Below, in pieces: positions 56,174-64,000 of a DNA stretch of 64,000 bases (position 1 is the first letter of the stretch; every line of letters begins with the position of its first letter). This DNA comes from DASXRA01 sp036506155 (GTDB lineage: Bacteria; Actinomycetota; Actinomycetes; Mycobacteriales; Jatrophihabitantaceae). The notes beneath the pieces are model-generated. The model ran no database searches, was not told the origin of the DNA, and was given only the letters and a program-made list of their open reading frames with translations. Both the position numbers and the translations under genes were made by a program. The stretch covers positions 53,183 through 117,182 of the forward strand of contig DASXSF010000121.1 of assembly GCA_036506155.1 (NCBI GenBank), read 5' to 3'.

Positions 56174-58012
56174 TCATCGGCCGGCACCCCGGAAGAAGCC
56201 GCCCGGACCGAAGAAGCGGCCGTTGTTCGAGCCGGAGGTGCTGGCCGGCAACTGCTGCGACAGGTCGGCCAGCTCTACCTGCTGGCCCGCTTTCAACCCG
56301 CTCTTGACCTCGGTCACGTCGCTGCCGGCGATGCCGAGTGTCACCCGGACCGTGCTTGTCCTGCCACCCTGGTCGACGGTAACGGTGTGCCGCCCACCAA
56401 CGGTGGTGTGGATCGCCGAGTTGGGCACGGTGAGCACGTCGTGGGCCGAGCCCGTGCTGATCACGATGTCGGCGCCGGTGCCGTCATAGAGCTGCGGGGT
56501 ACCCGCGTCGAGCTGGACGGTGACCGGATAGGCGGTGGTGGACCCGGACGTCGTGCTGAGCAGCCCGATCGAGGTCACCGTACCGTGCAGTTTGGTTGCC
56601 ACCCCGTCGGCGGCAACGGTGACCTTCTGGCCGACCTTGACCTGGTCGATCTGCGCCAGCGTCACGGTGGCCTCGATGCCTGGGATGCCGGTGCCGACGA
56701 TGGTGATCGTCCCGCCGGCGGAGGACTGCCCCGCGGTGAGCCCGACCGCAGCCACCTTGCCCGCGGCTGGGCTGGCCAGCGTCGCGGCCGCCAGGTCCTG
56801 CTGGGCGACGGCGAGCTCCGCCTGTGCGGCGTCGATCGCCTTCTGATCGGCCGCCAGCTGCGCGGCGCTGGCGGGTTGGTTGTTGCTGCTCTGGTTTCCG
56901 TTGCCATTGCTGTTTTGCTGCCCCGACGGCGAGTTCCCGGAGCCGGCGGATTGTCCGTTGCGACCGCCGCTCGGCACGCCGGCGCTGCCGCTCGGCCTGC
57001 TGCCGCTCGGCGTTCGGCTGCCGTTCTGGCTGCTCGGCGCGCGGCTGCTCGGCGAGCTCGGGGTGTGGGTGCCGGGGGCGCTCGGCCCGCTGGAGCCGGT
57101 CGACCCGCCGCCTGATCCGCCGGACGACCCGCTGTTGACGGCCACCGACTGCAGCTCGTCGACGAGCTTGTCCAGTGTGGTGATCGCGCCGTCGAGCTGT
57201 TTGATATAGCCGTCCTGGGAAGCGATCTTGGCGTCCAGCGTCGCCATGTCCTTAGCAAGTGTGTCGGCAGATGCCTCATACGCCGCCATCGCGTCCGTGC
57301 AGTCGCTGCCGCTGCTGGCTGACGTGTCGGACGGTGACGGGCTGGGCGAGCTCGACGTGGCGCACGCCTGCTGTTGCACGTCGCGCAGCTGAGTGTTCTG
57401 GGAGACGTCGGCATCGACCGTGTGCTGTGCGGTGTCGATCGCCGGCTGCGCAGCGTCGACGTCGTGCTGCGCGGTGATCACGGCCTGCTGCGCGTCCTCG
57501 ACCTGCTTCACGAGCTCACTGATGCTCGTCGACGGCGCAGCCAGGTACGTCACGTAGGCAGCAGTCACGATGTCGGCGGTCCCCGTGCTGGCGGCGCTGC
57601 TGTTCGCGGCGCTCGTCTGCCCGGTCTCGTCCGCCTCGAGTTTCTGCTTGGCGCTGGCGAGCGTCGAGTTAGCCGAGTCGACGTCTGCCTGAAGCGCGGT
57701 GGTGTCGAGCTTCGCGAGCACCTGGCCCTTGCTGACGCGCTGCCCCACTGTCACGTCAACCGAGCCGACCGTGCCGGAGGTGGCGAAGGACGGGGTGAGC
57801 TTCAACGACGACGCGACCGCGCCGGAGGTTTCGACGATCTGGTCGACCGAGCCGACCCGGACGGTGCCGAGGCGCAGGTTCGGGCCGGTGCCGCTTGTTG
57901 CGGCGAGGGCTACCGCCGTGCCGGTGCCCACCACGGCCACGCCCACGCCGCTGGCGAGCATCCGGCGCCGTCTTGTCCGGCGCCGGCGCGAGGTGCGCGC
58001 TGACTCAGCCAC
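56174..58012 (-). CDS. HlyD/MacA-like periplasmic-type adaptor of the ABC exporter
   Basis: A 612-residue membrane-fusion-type adaptor for the adjacent ABC transporter. An N-terminal basic segment and membrane helix (MLASGVGVAVVGTGTAVALA) precede a biotinyl-lipoyl barrel (LRLGTVRVGSVDQIVETSGA; SVDVTVGQRVSKGQVLAKLD). The coiled-coil hairpin runs from about residue 115, and between about 300 and 380 it is replaced by a long Gly/Ser/Pro/Asn-rich insert. The second lipoyl half and beta-barrel (AAGKVAAVGLTAGQSSAGGT; QIDQVKVGQKVTVAADGVA) follow. It overlaps the DUF5666 gene by 8 bases. The operon is ATPase, permease, DUF5666, adaptor. Confidence 0.9.
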   Translation of the reverse strand: MAESARTSRRRRTRRRRMLASGVGVAVVGTGTAVALAATSGTGPNLRLGTVRVGSVDQIVETSGAVASSLKLTPSFATSGTVGSVDVTVGQRVSKGQVLAKLDTTALQADVDSANSTLASAKQKLEADETGQTSAANSSAASTGTADIVTAAYVTYLAAPSTSISELVKQVEDAQQAVITAQHDVDAAQPAIDTAQHTVDADVSQNTQLRDVQQQACATSSSPSPSPSDTSASSGSDCTDAMAAYEASADTLAKDMATLDAKIASQDGYIKQLDGAITTLDKLVDELQSVAVNSGSSGGSGGGSTGSSGPSAPGTHTPSSPSSRAPSSQNGSRTPSGSRPSGSAGVPSGGRNGQSAGSGNSPSGQQNSNGNGNQSSNNQPASAAQLAADQKAIDAAQAELAVAQQDLAAATLASPAAGKVAAVGLTAGQSSAGGTITIVGTGIPGIEATVTLAQIDQVKVGQKVTVAADGVATKLHGTVTSIGLLSTTSGSTTAYPVTVQLDAGTPQLYDGTGADIVISTGSAHDVLTVPNSAIHTTVGGRHTVTVDQGGRTSTVRVTLGIAGSDVTEVKSGLKAGQQVELADLSQQLPASTSGSNNGRFFGPGGFFRGAGR

Positions 58013-58805
58013 CGCCGCCCCCGAATCTCCCGAAAGTGTCGCACTGACCGTTCACCGGATCGGTGATGCGCACCTGGGTAGCGCTCACCGCACCGGTCGA
58101 GTCGGCCTTGCCCTCCGCGGTGACACACTTGCCCACCTTGACCGAGGTCGCTGTCGTCGCTGCCTCGGTGGTGATCTTTGTGCTCGACGTGACCGTGACC
58201 GTCTTGTTGCTGGTGCCGCTGTCACGGAACTGGCGCGCCGCGATGACGAGTGTGTTGCCGGCGATCGAGGTGACCTTGCCGGACGCGATTGCGCCGACGC
58301 GCGGCCGTCCGGACGGGAAGCCCGAGGGGCGCGAACCCGACGGGAAGCCCGAGGGGCGCGAACCCGACGGGAACCCGGACGGCACGCCGGACCGGCCCGG
58401 CCCGGCGACGACCGTACACGCACCCGTACTGACCACAAGGCTGCTCGCGGTGAACGCCGTCGCGTCGAACGACGTGCCCGAGGGCGCCACCGCGGTGACG
58501 CAGTCGCCGGCTTTTACCGCGGCGAGCGTGGTAGCAATCTGGTGGGTGAACTTCGTGGACGACGTCCACATGACCGCGACCTGGCCGGACTGCGGGTTCT
58601 GTACCTGCATCGTCGTGCCGCTGATCGCGGCGACCGTGCCCGACGCGGCCGGGCCACGTGGCCCGCCGAAGCCTTGCGCGCCGGGCGATGCGGGCGATGC
58701 CGATAGCGCCGAGGTGGTTGGGTCGTGCGACGTCGGCGAAGAGTTGCTGCACGCCGCGAGCGCGATGACGCCGGCGATGCCGACAACGGCAACGCGACCG
58801 ATCAT
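58005..58805 (-). CDS. DUF5666-type secreted lipoprotein
   Basis: A 266-residue exported lipoprotein. The lipobox is IALAACSN near residue 20. Two DUF5666-like beta domains follow (GTVAAISGTTMQVQNPQSGQ; GKVTSIAGNTLVIAAR), separated by a Pro/Ser/Gly/Arg repeat region. Such domains lie beside ABC exporters in actinobacteria, but their role is unclear. The ATG 58805 has AGAGGA before it; an ATG at 58820 overlapping the permease stop (ATGA) is also possible. Its stop overlaps the adaptor gene start. Confidence 0.85.
   Translation of the reverse strand: MIGRVAVVGIAGVIALAACSNSSPTSHDPTTSALSASPASPGAQGFGGPRGPAASGTVAAISGTTMQVQNPQSGQVAVMWTSSTKFTHQIATTLAAVKAGDCVTAVAPSGTSFDATAFTASSLVVSTGACTVVAGPGRSGVPSGFPSGSRPSGFPSGSRPSGFPSGRPRVGAIASGKVTSIAGNTLVIAARQFRDSGTSNKTVTVTSSTKITTEAATTATSVKVGKCVTAEGKADSTGAVSATQVRITDPVNGQCDTFGRFGGGGG
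58312..58374 (-). repeat. tandem 27-base repeat in the DUF5666 gene
   Basis: The 27-base unit CCCGAGGGGCGCGAACCCGA (20 bases shown) with CGGGAAG lies at 58321-58347 and again at 58348-58374 with one change, and a partial copy at 58312-58320. It encodes repeated SGFPSGSRP in the linker between the two beta domains. Copy number may vary. Confidence 0.9.
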
Positions 58806-58816
58806 GGAAGGTCCTC

Positions 58817-60046
58817 TCATTCGCTGCGGAGTGCGTCGATGGGCGACAGCCGGGCCGCCCGAGCGGCCGGGTAGACGCCGAAGCCGATGCCGATGGTGAT
58901 CGCGACGGCGATCGCGATGAGCACCCATGGGACGGATATCGCGATGGGGTTGGAGATGAAGTGCCGCAGCAGGACGGCGCCGCCGACGCCGAGCGCCACT
59001 CCGAGCAGTCCGCCGGTGAGGCCGAGCATGGACGCCTCGGACAGGAACTGCCGCCGGATCAGGGCCGGTGTGCCCCCGAGCGCCTTGCGCAGCCCGATCT
59101 CACGGGTGCGTTCCTTGACGGACACCAGCATGATGTTCATGACACCGATGCCGCCGACGAGCAGCGACAGTGCGGCGATGCCGATCAGCAGGTTGGTCAG
59201 CGTCTTGTCGACCGACGACGTCGTACTGATCAGCGACTGTTGCGTGGTGATCGTGTAGTCCGATGTGGACGACGCGGTGATGGCGTGCCGGTACGCGAGG
59301 ATCGCGTTGGTCTCCTGGTATGCGGCCGACAGTCGCCCGTCCGACACCGCCTTGACGTAGATCGTCTGCGCCGACGTGCGGCTCGTGCCGCCCACGAGCC
59401 GCTGCGATGCCGTGCTGAACGGCACGATCGCCTGGTCGTCCAGGTTCGTGGTGGAGTCCGACCCGGCCGAGGTCAGCACGCCGATCACCTGGTAGGGGAC
59501 GCTGTTGATGGTCACGCTCTCCCCCACCGGGTCGAGCGGACCGAACAGTTCGCTGGCGGTGTCCGAGGCGAGCACCACAACGGCGGCGGCGCTCGACTCG
59601 TCGGCGGCGCTGATGAACCGGCCCGACTGCAACGTACGGCCCCGTACCGACTCCCAGGACGGAGTCGTCCCGACGACGGTGGTGGTCCAGTTCGTCGAAC
59701 CGTTGACGAGCGACTCACTGCGCTGCAGGACCGGTGCGACACCGCCCACGTCCGGAGCGGCCGTCTTCGACGTGAGCGAGGTGGCGTCCGCCATGGTGAG
59801 TGTCGACGCCGACCCGAACCCGCCGCGCACCCCGCCGGTGGTGCTGCTGCCCGGTGAAACGATCAGCAGGTTGCCGCCGAGCGCGGCCAACTGCTTGGAC
59901 ACCTGCTGCTGCGCGCCCTGACCCAACCCGACCGTCAACACGACTGCGGCAATGCCGATCAGGATGCCCAACGAGGTCAGCATCGAGCGCAGCTTGTGGG
60001 TGCGGATGGCGTCCCAGCCGTTACCGACCAGATCCGACCAGGTCAT
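58817..60046 (-). CDS. MacB/FtsX-type ABC transporter permease
   Basis: A 409-residue permease with the MacB topology: one N-terminal helix (LTSLGILIGIAAVVLTVGLG), a large extracytoplasmic domain of about 210 residues, and three C-terminal helices (LTNLLIGIAALSLLVGGIGV and two more). The cytoplasmic helix KERTREIGLRKALGGTPALI is typical of FtsX-like permeases. Its ATPase partner is encoded just upstream with an ATGA overlap. Such MacB-type complexes export lipoproteins, antibiotics or peptides, or transmit force; the substrate is unknown. Confidence 0.94.
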   Translation of the reverse strand: MTWSDLVGNGWDAIRTHKLRSMLTSLGILIGIAAVVLTVGLGQGAQQQVSKQLAALGGNLLIVSPGSSTTGGVRGGFGSASTLTMADATSLTSKTAAPDVGGVAPVLQRSESLVNGSTNWTTTVVGTTPSWESVRGRTLQSGRFISAADESSAAAVVVLASDTASELFGPLDPVGESVTINSVPYQVIGVLTSAGSDSTTNLDDQAIVPFSTASQRLVGGTSRTSAQTIYVKAVSDGRLSAAYQETNAILAYRHAITASSTSDYTITTQQSLISTTSSVDKTLTNLLIGIAALSLLVGGIGVMNIMLVSVKERTREIGLRKALGGTPALIRRQFLSEASMLGLTGGLLGVALGVGGAVLLRHFISNPIAISVPWVLIAIAVAITIGIGFGVYPAARAARLSPIDALRSE

Positions 60047-60813
60047 CGGGCGCCCCCAGTCTCGTCGGCGGCGATCGCACCGTCGCGGATGCGGATCACC
60101 CGCGCCGCGTGCTGGGCCACCTCGGTCTCGTGCGTGATCAACACCACCGTGCGGCCCTGCCGGTGCAACTCGTCGAACAGCCGCAACACGTCCACCGCGG
60201 CCGTGGAGTCGAGGTTTCCGGTGGGCTCGTCGGCCAGTAGCAGCGCCGGATCGGTGACCAGCGCCCGGGCGACAGCCACCCGCTGCTGCTGCCCGCCGGA
60301 CAGCTCGCCGGGACGGTGTGCCAGTCGGTCGCCCAGCCCAACGCGTTCAAGCGCCTCGGTGGCCCGACGGCGCCGGCGTTCGCGCGATACGCCGCCGTAG
60401 GCGAGCGGCAATTCGACGTTGCGCAGTGCGGTCAGCGACGGCAGCAGGTTGAACTGCTGGAACACGAATCCGACACGGCGATTTCGTATCTCGGCCAGCT
60501 CGATCTCATCCATAACTCCGACGTCCTCGCCGGCCAGCCAGTACATGCCGGACGTCGGCACGTCCAGGCAGCCCAGGATGTGCATCAGCGTCGACTTGCC
60601 CGAGCCGGAAGGGCCCACGATGGCCACCATCTGCCCGGCCTCGATGGCGAGGTCCACGTCGCGCAGCGCCTGCACCGCCAGCTCGCCCGCGTCGTAGACC
60701 TTGGTGACGCCGACGAGGCGGATCAGCGGCGCCGCGACGTCGGCGGACACGCTGCCCGCCCTGGCGGCCGCCGAGACCGCGCCCAGGGGCAGCGCCATCC
60801 CGGAGCTACTCAC
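60043..60813 (-). CDS. MacB-type ABC transporter ATPase
   Basis: A 256-residue ATPase of the lipoprotein/MacB type. Walker A is VAIVGPSGSGKSTLMHILGC, the signature LSGGQQQRVAVARA, Walker B LLLADEPTGNLD and the switch histidine VLITHETEVAQ. A 30-residue Ala/Gly-rich N-terminal extension precedes the domain start at LVGVTKVYDAG. Translation starts with GTG 60813, which overlaps the stop of the preceding HlyD gene by 8 bases. That upstream gene seems to come from another kind of bacterium, so a join may lie near or inside this gene; the 3' half and the permease look actinobacterial. Confidence 0.92.
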   Translation of the reverse strand: MSSSGMALPLGAVSAAARAGSVSADVAAPLIRLVGVTKVYDAGELAVQALRDVDLAIEAGQMVAIVGPSGSGKSTLMHILGCLDVPTSGMYWLAGEDVGVMDEIELAEIRNRRVGFVFQQFNLLPSLTALRNVELPLAYGGVSRERRRRRATEALERVGLGDRLAHRPGELSGGQQQRVAVARALVTDPALLLADEPTGNLDSTAAVDVLRLFDELHRQGRTVVLITHETEVAQHAARVIRIRDGAIAADETGGAR

Positions 60814-62053
60814 GCTCCTTCTTCTCCTTCGGCCGCGTGGGGTCCTCGACCGCGACCTCCTCGCCGGGCTTGAGGCCGCCCACGATCTCGATCTTGTCGA
60901 CGCTGGCCAGGCCCGTCTGCACCTCGCGCACGTCGAAGCGCTCCTTCCAGCGATCCTTCTCGTCGAGCAAGGCCTTCGTGTCCTTGGGCGAGGCGGCCAG
61001 CACCCGCGAGAGGAACCCGGCCGAGGCCGACGCCGCGGGCGTGGGCGCCTTCTTCACGTACACCAGCTCCGCGTCGTCCTTGCGGAACAGGGCCTCCACC
61101 GGCACCGTGAGCACCTTCTCGCGCCTCTGGCCCAGGATGTCGACGTTGGCGGTCATGCCCGTGCGCAGCTCGGCGCCCTGGCGGTCGATGGCGATCTCCA
61201 CGTCGAAGACCTTGACCTTGTCGTCGACGCGCGCCGCGGGCGCGATGCGCTTGATGACGCCCGCGAACTTCACCTTCGGGTACGCGTCGAGGGAGACCTT
61301 CACCGGCTGCTCCAGGCGCACCTTGCCGATGTCGACCTCGTTGATGCCGGCCTTGATGATCATGGTGCCCACGTCGGCCACGGTCATGAGCACGGTGCCT
61401 CCGCCGAAGGTGGCCACGCCGGAGGTCACGGTGTCGCCCAGCTCGACCGGGCGGCGGATGACCACCCCGTCCATGGGCGCGCTCACGTTGAGGCGCTGCG
61501 GGGTCGCGCCGCCCGCCATTCCGATGGGCACGCCGCTGTCCTGAACGATCTTGTACTTCTCGACCGCGGACTCGTAGACGGCCTTGGCCGACCGGTAGCG
61601 CGTCTCGCTCTCGAGGTTGTCCTTGGACGAGAGCAGGCCCTGGCTGAGCAGTCCCTGGTCGCGCTCGTGGTTGGTGCTCGCCTCGTGCAGCGCGATCTCC
61701 GCCTCGTGCACGGCGTTCTTGACCTGCGCGAGGTCGCGGGCCTGGTTGACGTCGGGCTCCACGCGCGCCAGCACCTGGCCGCGCCGCACCGCGTCGCCCT
61801 CACGCACGAGCAGCTCCACGACCTTGCCCGAGAGGACCGACTTGACGTCGACCTTCACCTGCGGCTCGACGGAGCCGACCTCGGTGACGCGCACCTGCAC
61901 GTCGCCCACCGCGGCCGTCGTCGTCTTGACCTTGTCCTTCTCGGGCTCCGCCGCCGAACGGGGGCGGGCCGCCACCGCGCCTCCGCCGACCAGGACCGCC
62001 AAGCCCGCCAGCCACCACCACTTGCGGGTACGCTTGCCGTTCGCCTTCGCCAT
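60806..62053 (-). CDS. second HlyD/MacA-type adaptor, diderm-like
   Basis: A 415-residue adaptor with a membrane helix (WWWLAGLAVLVGGGAVAARP), the lipoyl barrel halves (VDVKSVLSGKVVELLVREGD; VSAPMDGVVIRRPVELGDTV), a helical hairpin (about 105-165, e.g. HEASTNHERDQGLLSQGLLS) and a beta-barrel (VTLDAY-type KVSLDAYPKVKFAGVIKRIA). The C-terminal part has DPTRPKEKKERE. It is full length, unlike typical actinobacterial adaptors in its Lys/Glu content and clean hairpin. It overlaps the ABC ATPase gene, the usual MacA-MacB order. It belongs to the set that differs from the rest of the window. Confidence 0.9.
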   Translation of the reverse strand: MAKANGKRTRKWWWLAGLAVLVGGGAVAARPRSAAEPEKDKVKTTTAAVGDVQVRVTEVGSVEPQVKVDVKSVLSGKVVELLVREGDAVRRGQVLARVEPDVNQARDLAQVKNAVHEAEIALHEASTNHERDQGLLSQGLLSSKDNLESETRYRSAKAVYESAVEKYKIVQDSGVPIGMAGGATPQRLNVSAPMDGVVIRRPVELGDTVTSGVATFGGGTVLMTVADVGTMIIKAGINEVDIGKVRLEQPVKVSLDAYPKVKFAGVIKRIAPAARVDDKVKVFDVEIAIDRQGAELRTGMTANVDILGQRREKVLTVPVEALFRKDDAELVYVKKAPTPAASASAGFLSRVLAASPKDTKALLDEKDRWKERFDVREVQTGLASVDKIEIVGGLKPGEEVAVEDPTRPKEKKERE

Positions 62054-62167
62054 GCCGCTCCTCTCGCGCGCCGCCCGCGAGGCCGCGTCGCCGCCTGTAA
62101 TACGGATGACGCGGAAGAGCGGTTCCGGTTTCTTGTAAGCGGTTGCGCGCCCGCGGCTAGCGCTGGC

Positions 62168-62557
62168 TCAGCGGCACTTCTCGAGCTTGGGATCCTTGGC
62201 GAGGCTCAAGGTGTACGGCCCGCGGCCGGTCTGGCCTTCGAGGGTCACCATGAACTCGATCTTGTCGCGGTCGACGCGGCCGGTGTAACGCGCGGGCCGG
62301 GCCTCCTCGGGGCGCAGCACGGCGCCGGCGTGCTCGGGCACGAAGGTGCCGATCACGTTGAAGTGTCCCTCGTCGTCGAGGACCAGCGGATGGTCGAGCG
62401 AGCCGTGCGCGCAATTGAACTCCACGCGGCCGCCGTTGTCGGTCACGGTCAGCAGCACGTGGTCGCCGCCCCAGGCGCCGTTGGGCACCAGCTCCTCGCG
62501 GCAGGCGGAGAGGAGCAGGCCGGCGGAGAAGAGGAGAAGCACTCGGGTCGCCGTCAC
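62168..62557 (-). CDS. small lipoprotein of unknown function
   Basis: A 129-residue protein with a lipoprotein signal peptide (RVLLLFSAGLLLSAC, lipobox LSAC near residue 19). The rest is a small beta-rich domain: GDHVLLTVTDNGGRVEFNCA; VLDDEGHFNVIGTFVPEHAG; KIEFMVTLEGQTGRGPYTLS. One conserved-looking Cys pair (FNCAHG and EKCR) may be a disulfide. I recognise no family; similar small proteins occur in Myxococcota and Acidobacteria. The ATG at 62557 follows the MBL gene end by 51 bases. Confidence 0.75.
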   Translation of the reverse strand: MTATRVLLLFSAGLLLSACREELVPNGAWGGDHVLLTVTDNGGRVEFNCAHGSLDHPLVLDDEGHFNVIGTFVPEHAGAVLRPEEARPARYTGRVDRDKIEFMVTLEGQTGRGPYTLSLAKDPKLEKCR

Positions 62558-62608
62558 CCCTCCAGCATACGACCGCCGCTGCTCAGCCGCCGGGCCGGAG
62601 CGAGCGAT

Positions 62609-63553
62609 CTACCACGCGCGCGTCTCGCCCACGCGCAGCACCCAGGCGCGGTGGCCGAGCCCGCGGCGCGCGGCCTCCGCCAGGAAGCGCGCGGGAGGCT
62701 CGTCGAGCGGCTCGTCGGTGAGGTCGAAGGTGCCGAAGTGCATGCCGACGGCGTGCCGCGCGCCGAGGTCGAGGGCGGCCTGCACCGCCTCCTCCGGGTC
62801 GAGGTGCACGGGCCGCATCATCGCCGACGGCAGGTAGGCGCCGACGGGGATGGCGGCGAGATCGAGGGGGCCCAGGCGGGCGCCGATCTCCGCGAAGCCG
62901 CGGAAGTAGCCCGTGTCGCCGGCGTGGTAGAAGCGGCGCGTCGCGCCCTGCACGACCCAGCCCGACCACAGGCGGCGGTTGCGGTCCGTGAGCCCGCGGC
63001 CGGAGAAGTGCTGGGCGGGCACGCAGTGCACGCGCACGCCGGACAGGTCGACGTGCTGCCACCAGTCCAGCTCGATCGCTTCGCCGCCGGCGGCCCGCAC
63101 CACGTCGGCCATGCCGCGCGGCACCACGAAGCGCGTGCCCCCCGCGGCCAGCGCGCACATCGAGGGCAGGTCCGCGTGGTCGTAGTGGTCGTGCGAGACC
63201 AGCGCGAAGTCCACCTTCGGCAGCGCGTCCAGCGGCACGCCTGGCGCGACCAGCCGCGGCGGTCCCGCGAAGCGCAGCGGGCTGGCGCGGTGCGAGAACA
63301 TCGGGTCGGTGACGAACGTCGCGCCGTCCATGCGCACCAGGAACGTCGCGTGGCCGATCCAGGTGAGGCCGGGGTCGAGCCGCAGCGCGTCGGCGTCGTA
63401 GTCCACGCGCGGCGCCGCGCCCGGCCGGCCGCGCAGCGAGACCCACATGCGCCGCGCGAAGAAGGGCAGGGCCACGCCCAGGCCGGCCAGGCGCGCCGGA
63501 TCGACGCCGCGGCGCGCCAGCTCCACGCCGTCGAGCGCGCGCGCGTCCGTCAT
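62609..63553 (-). CDS. metallo-beta-lactamase-fold hydrolase (NAPE-PLD-like)
   Basis: A 314-residue metal-dependent hydrolase. The metal ligands are HATFL-type His in WIGHATFLVRMDG, SHDHYDHADL (H-x-H-x-D-H), the next His in VPAQHFSGRGL, the bridging Asp in YHAGDTGYFRGF and His in GMHFGTFDLTDEP. This is the arrangement of N-acyl-phosphatidylethanolamine phospholipase D-like and UlaG-like proteins. The substrate is unknown. ATG 63553 overlaps the stop of the preceding adaptor gene as ATGA, which fixes the start; a longer reading lies inside that gene. Its base composition and codon style match the 60.8-64 kb set. Confidence 0.9.
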   Translation of the reverse strand: MTDARALDGVELARRGVDPARLAGLGVALPFFARRMWVSLRGRPGAAPRVDYDADALRLDPGLTWIGHATFLVRMDGATFVTDPMFSHRASPLRFAGPPRLVAPGVPLDALPKVDFALVSHDHYDHADLPSMCALAAGGTRFVVPRGMADVVRAAGGEAIELDWWQHVDLSGVRVHCVPAQHFSGRGLTDRNRRLWSGWVVQGATRRFYHAGDTGYFRGFAEIGARLGPLDLAAIPVGAYLPSAMMRPVHLDPEEAVQAALDLGARHAVGMHFGTFDLTDEPLDEPPARFLAEAARRGLGHRAWVLRVGETRAW

Positions 63554-64000
63554 CGTCCCGCGGCCGCGGCGATGCGGAGCTGCACCGTGGTGCCCAGCTT
63601 CAGCGGCGTCGGCTCCGCCAGGGCGACCTTCACCGCCAGCACGCGCGTGTCCGTGGGCCGTCCCGGGTCCTGCGGCTTGAGTCGGCGCAGCGTCACCGAA
63701 TCCGGGATCTCCTCCACGCGGCCCCTCCACGAGCGGCCGGGGAAGCCGTCGGCGCGGATCTGGACCGCGGCGCCCAGGTCCAGCGAGGCGGCGTCGGCCT
63801 CGTCGGCTTCCGCCTCGATGCGCAGCCGGCCCAGGTCGGCCAGCGTGACCACCTTGCGGCCGACGTCGAGCATCTCGCCCGCCTGGACGTGGCGGGCGGT
63901 CACCGTGCCCGCGATGGGCGCGACGATGCGCGTCTCGCGAAGCTGCGCCTCGCCGCGCGCGACCGCCGCGCGCGCCGTCTCCACGCGCGCCCGCGCCATG
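63550..64000 (-). CDS. HlyD-family adaptor, C-terminal fragment
   Basis: The reading runs off the right edge of the window; only about 149 residues are seen. It includes the end of the coiled-coil hairpin (ARVETARAAVARGEAQLRET), the second lipoyl half (IVAPIAGTVTARHVQAGEML) and the beta-barrel (LRIEAEADEADAASLDLGAA). It ends with an Ala-rich tail and is followed by the MBL gene with an ATGA overlap. An in-frame ATG at 63997-63999 is probably internal, since a full adaptor needs about 200 more residues upstream. It would be a third adaptor in 8 kb. Confidence 0.85.
   Translation of the reverse strand, partial: MARARVETARAAVARGEAQLRETRIVAPIAGTVTARHVQAGEMLDVGRKVVTLADLGRLRIEAEADEADAASLDLGAAVQIRADGFPGRSWRGRVEEIPDSVTLRRLKPQDPGRPTDTRVLAVKVALAEPTPLKLGTTVQLRIAAAAGR

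Noticed and set aside
58312..58374. Tandem 27-base repeats as a CRISPR-like or regulatory array
   Set aside because: The copies are adjacent without spacers, in frame, and encode a Pro/Ser/Gly linker of a lipoprotein.
1..64000. tRNA, rRNA, insertion sequence, phage or attachment site
   Set aside because: I looked at the gaps between genes and saw no cloverleaf, conserved rRNA text, transposase or direct-repeat pair that would support one.

Overview
The window looks like chromosome from a high-GC actinobacterium. The evidence is GTG/TTG starts, GC-rich third codon positions, a proteasome activator (Bpa) ending in GQYL, F420-type oxidoreductases, CrgA, a class E sortase, MurT/GatD, mycothiol-type DinB-fold proteins and a CtpE-like P-type ATPase. 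Several blocks (serS, zincin metallopeptidase, pheA; trpG, DUF881, crgA, PH protein, rhomboid, ppiA; bpa) match genes that lie near the replication origin in Mycobacterium and relatives, so the window is probably origin-proximal. I cannot name the genus.

Layout. 1-8.7 kb: a clipped acetylxylan esterase start, a zinc alcohol dehydrogenase, an ACT protein, CtpE, and a signalling cluster (OmpR regulator, PAS histidine kinase, two lone receivers), then a frameshifted YdcF-like gene. 8.7-11.5 kb: TetR regulator, Fpg/Nei glycosylase, rhodanese, glycerophosphodiester phosphodiesterase. 11.5-24 kb: histidine-to-glutamate catabolism (hutH, hutU, hutI and a giant NAD-glutamate dehydrogenase, all on the minus strand), interrupted by repair, HAD, AraC, VOC and NUDIX genes. 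24-34 kb: quinone oxidoreductase, a degenerate aminotransferase, bpa, serS, pheA and F420-type enzymes. 34-41 kb: an XRE/membrane pair, tyrosine catabolism (aminotransferase and hppD), NAD-malic enzyme, and a TetR-controlled DinB-fold gene. 41-44.4 kb: DUF1028, hydroxyisourate hydrolase and malate synthase. 44.4-53.4 kb: trpG, sortase, DUF881, crgA, rhomboid, ppiA and murT/gatD. 53.5-60.8 kb: an ECF sigma factor with its membrane partner and a MacB-type ABC exporter operon.

From about 60.8 kb to the end the gene content changes to a set that reads like a diderm bacterium (second HlyD-type adaptor, small lipoprotein, metallo-beta-lactamase-fold hydrolase, third adaptor). This is either a horizontally acquired segment or an assembly chimera joined at or inside the ABC ATPase gene.

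The most interesting items are that junction, an aminotransferase-V protein whose PLP lysine has been replaced and which is translationally coupled to an anchored extracellular protein, an orphan MT-A70 adenine methyltransferase with a TTG start, a membrane-anchored histone-H1-like protein, a cysteine-free MurT, and several visible operators and gene relics. No CRISPR array, tRNA, rRNA, insertion sequence or phage gene was recognised.
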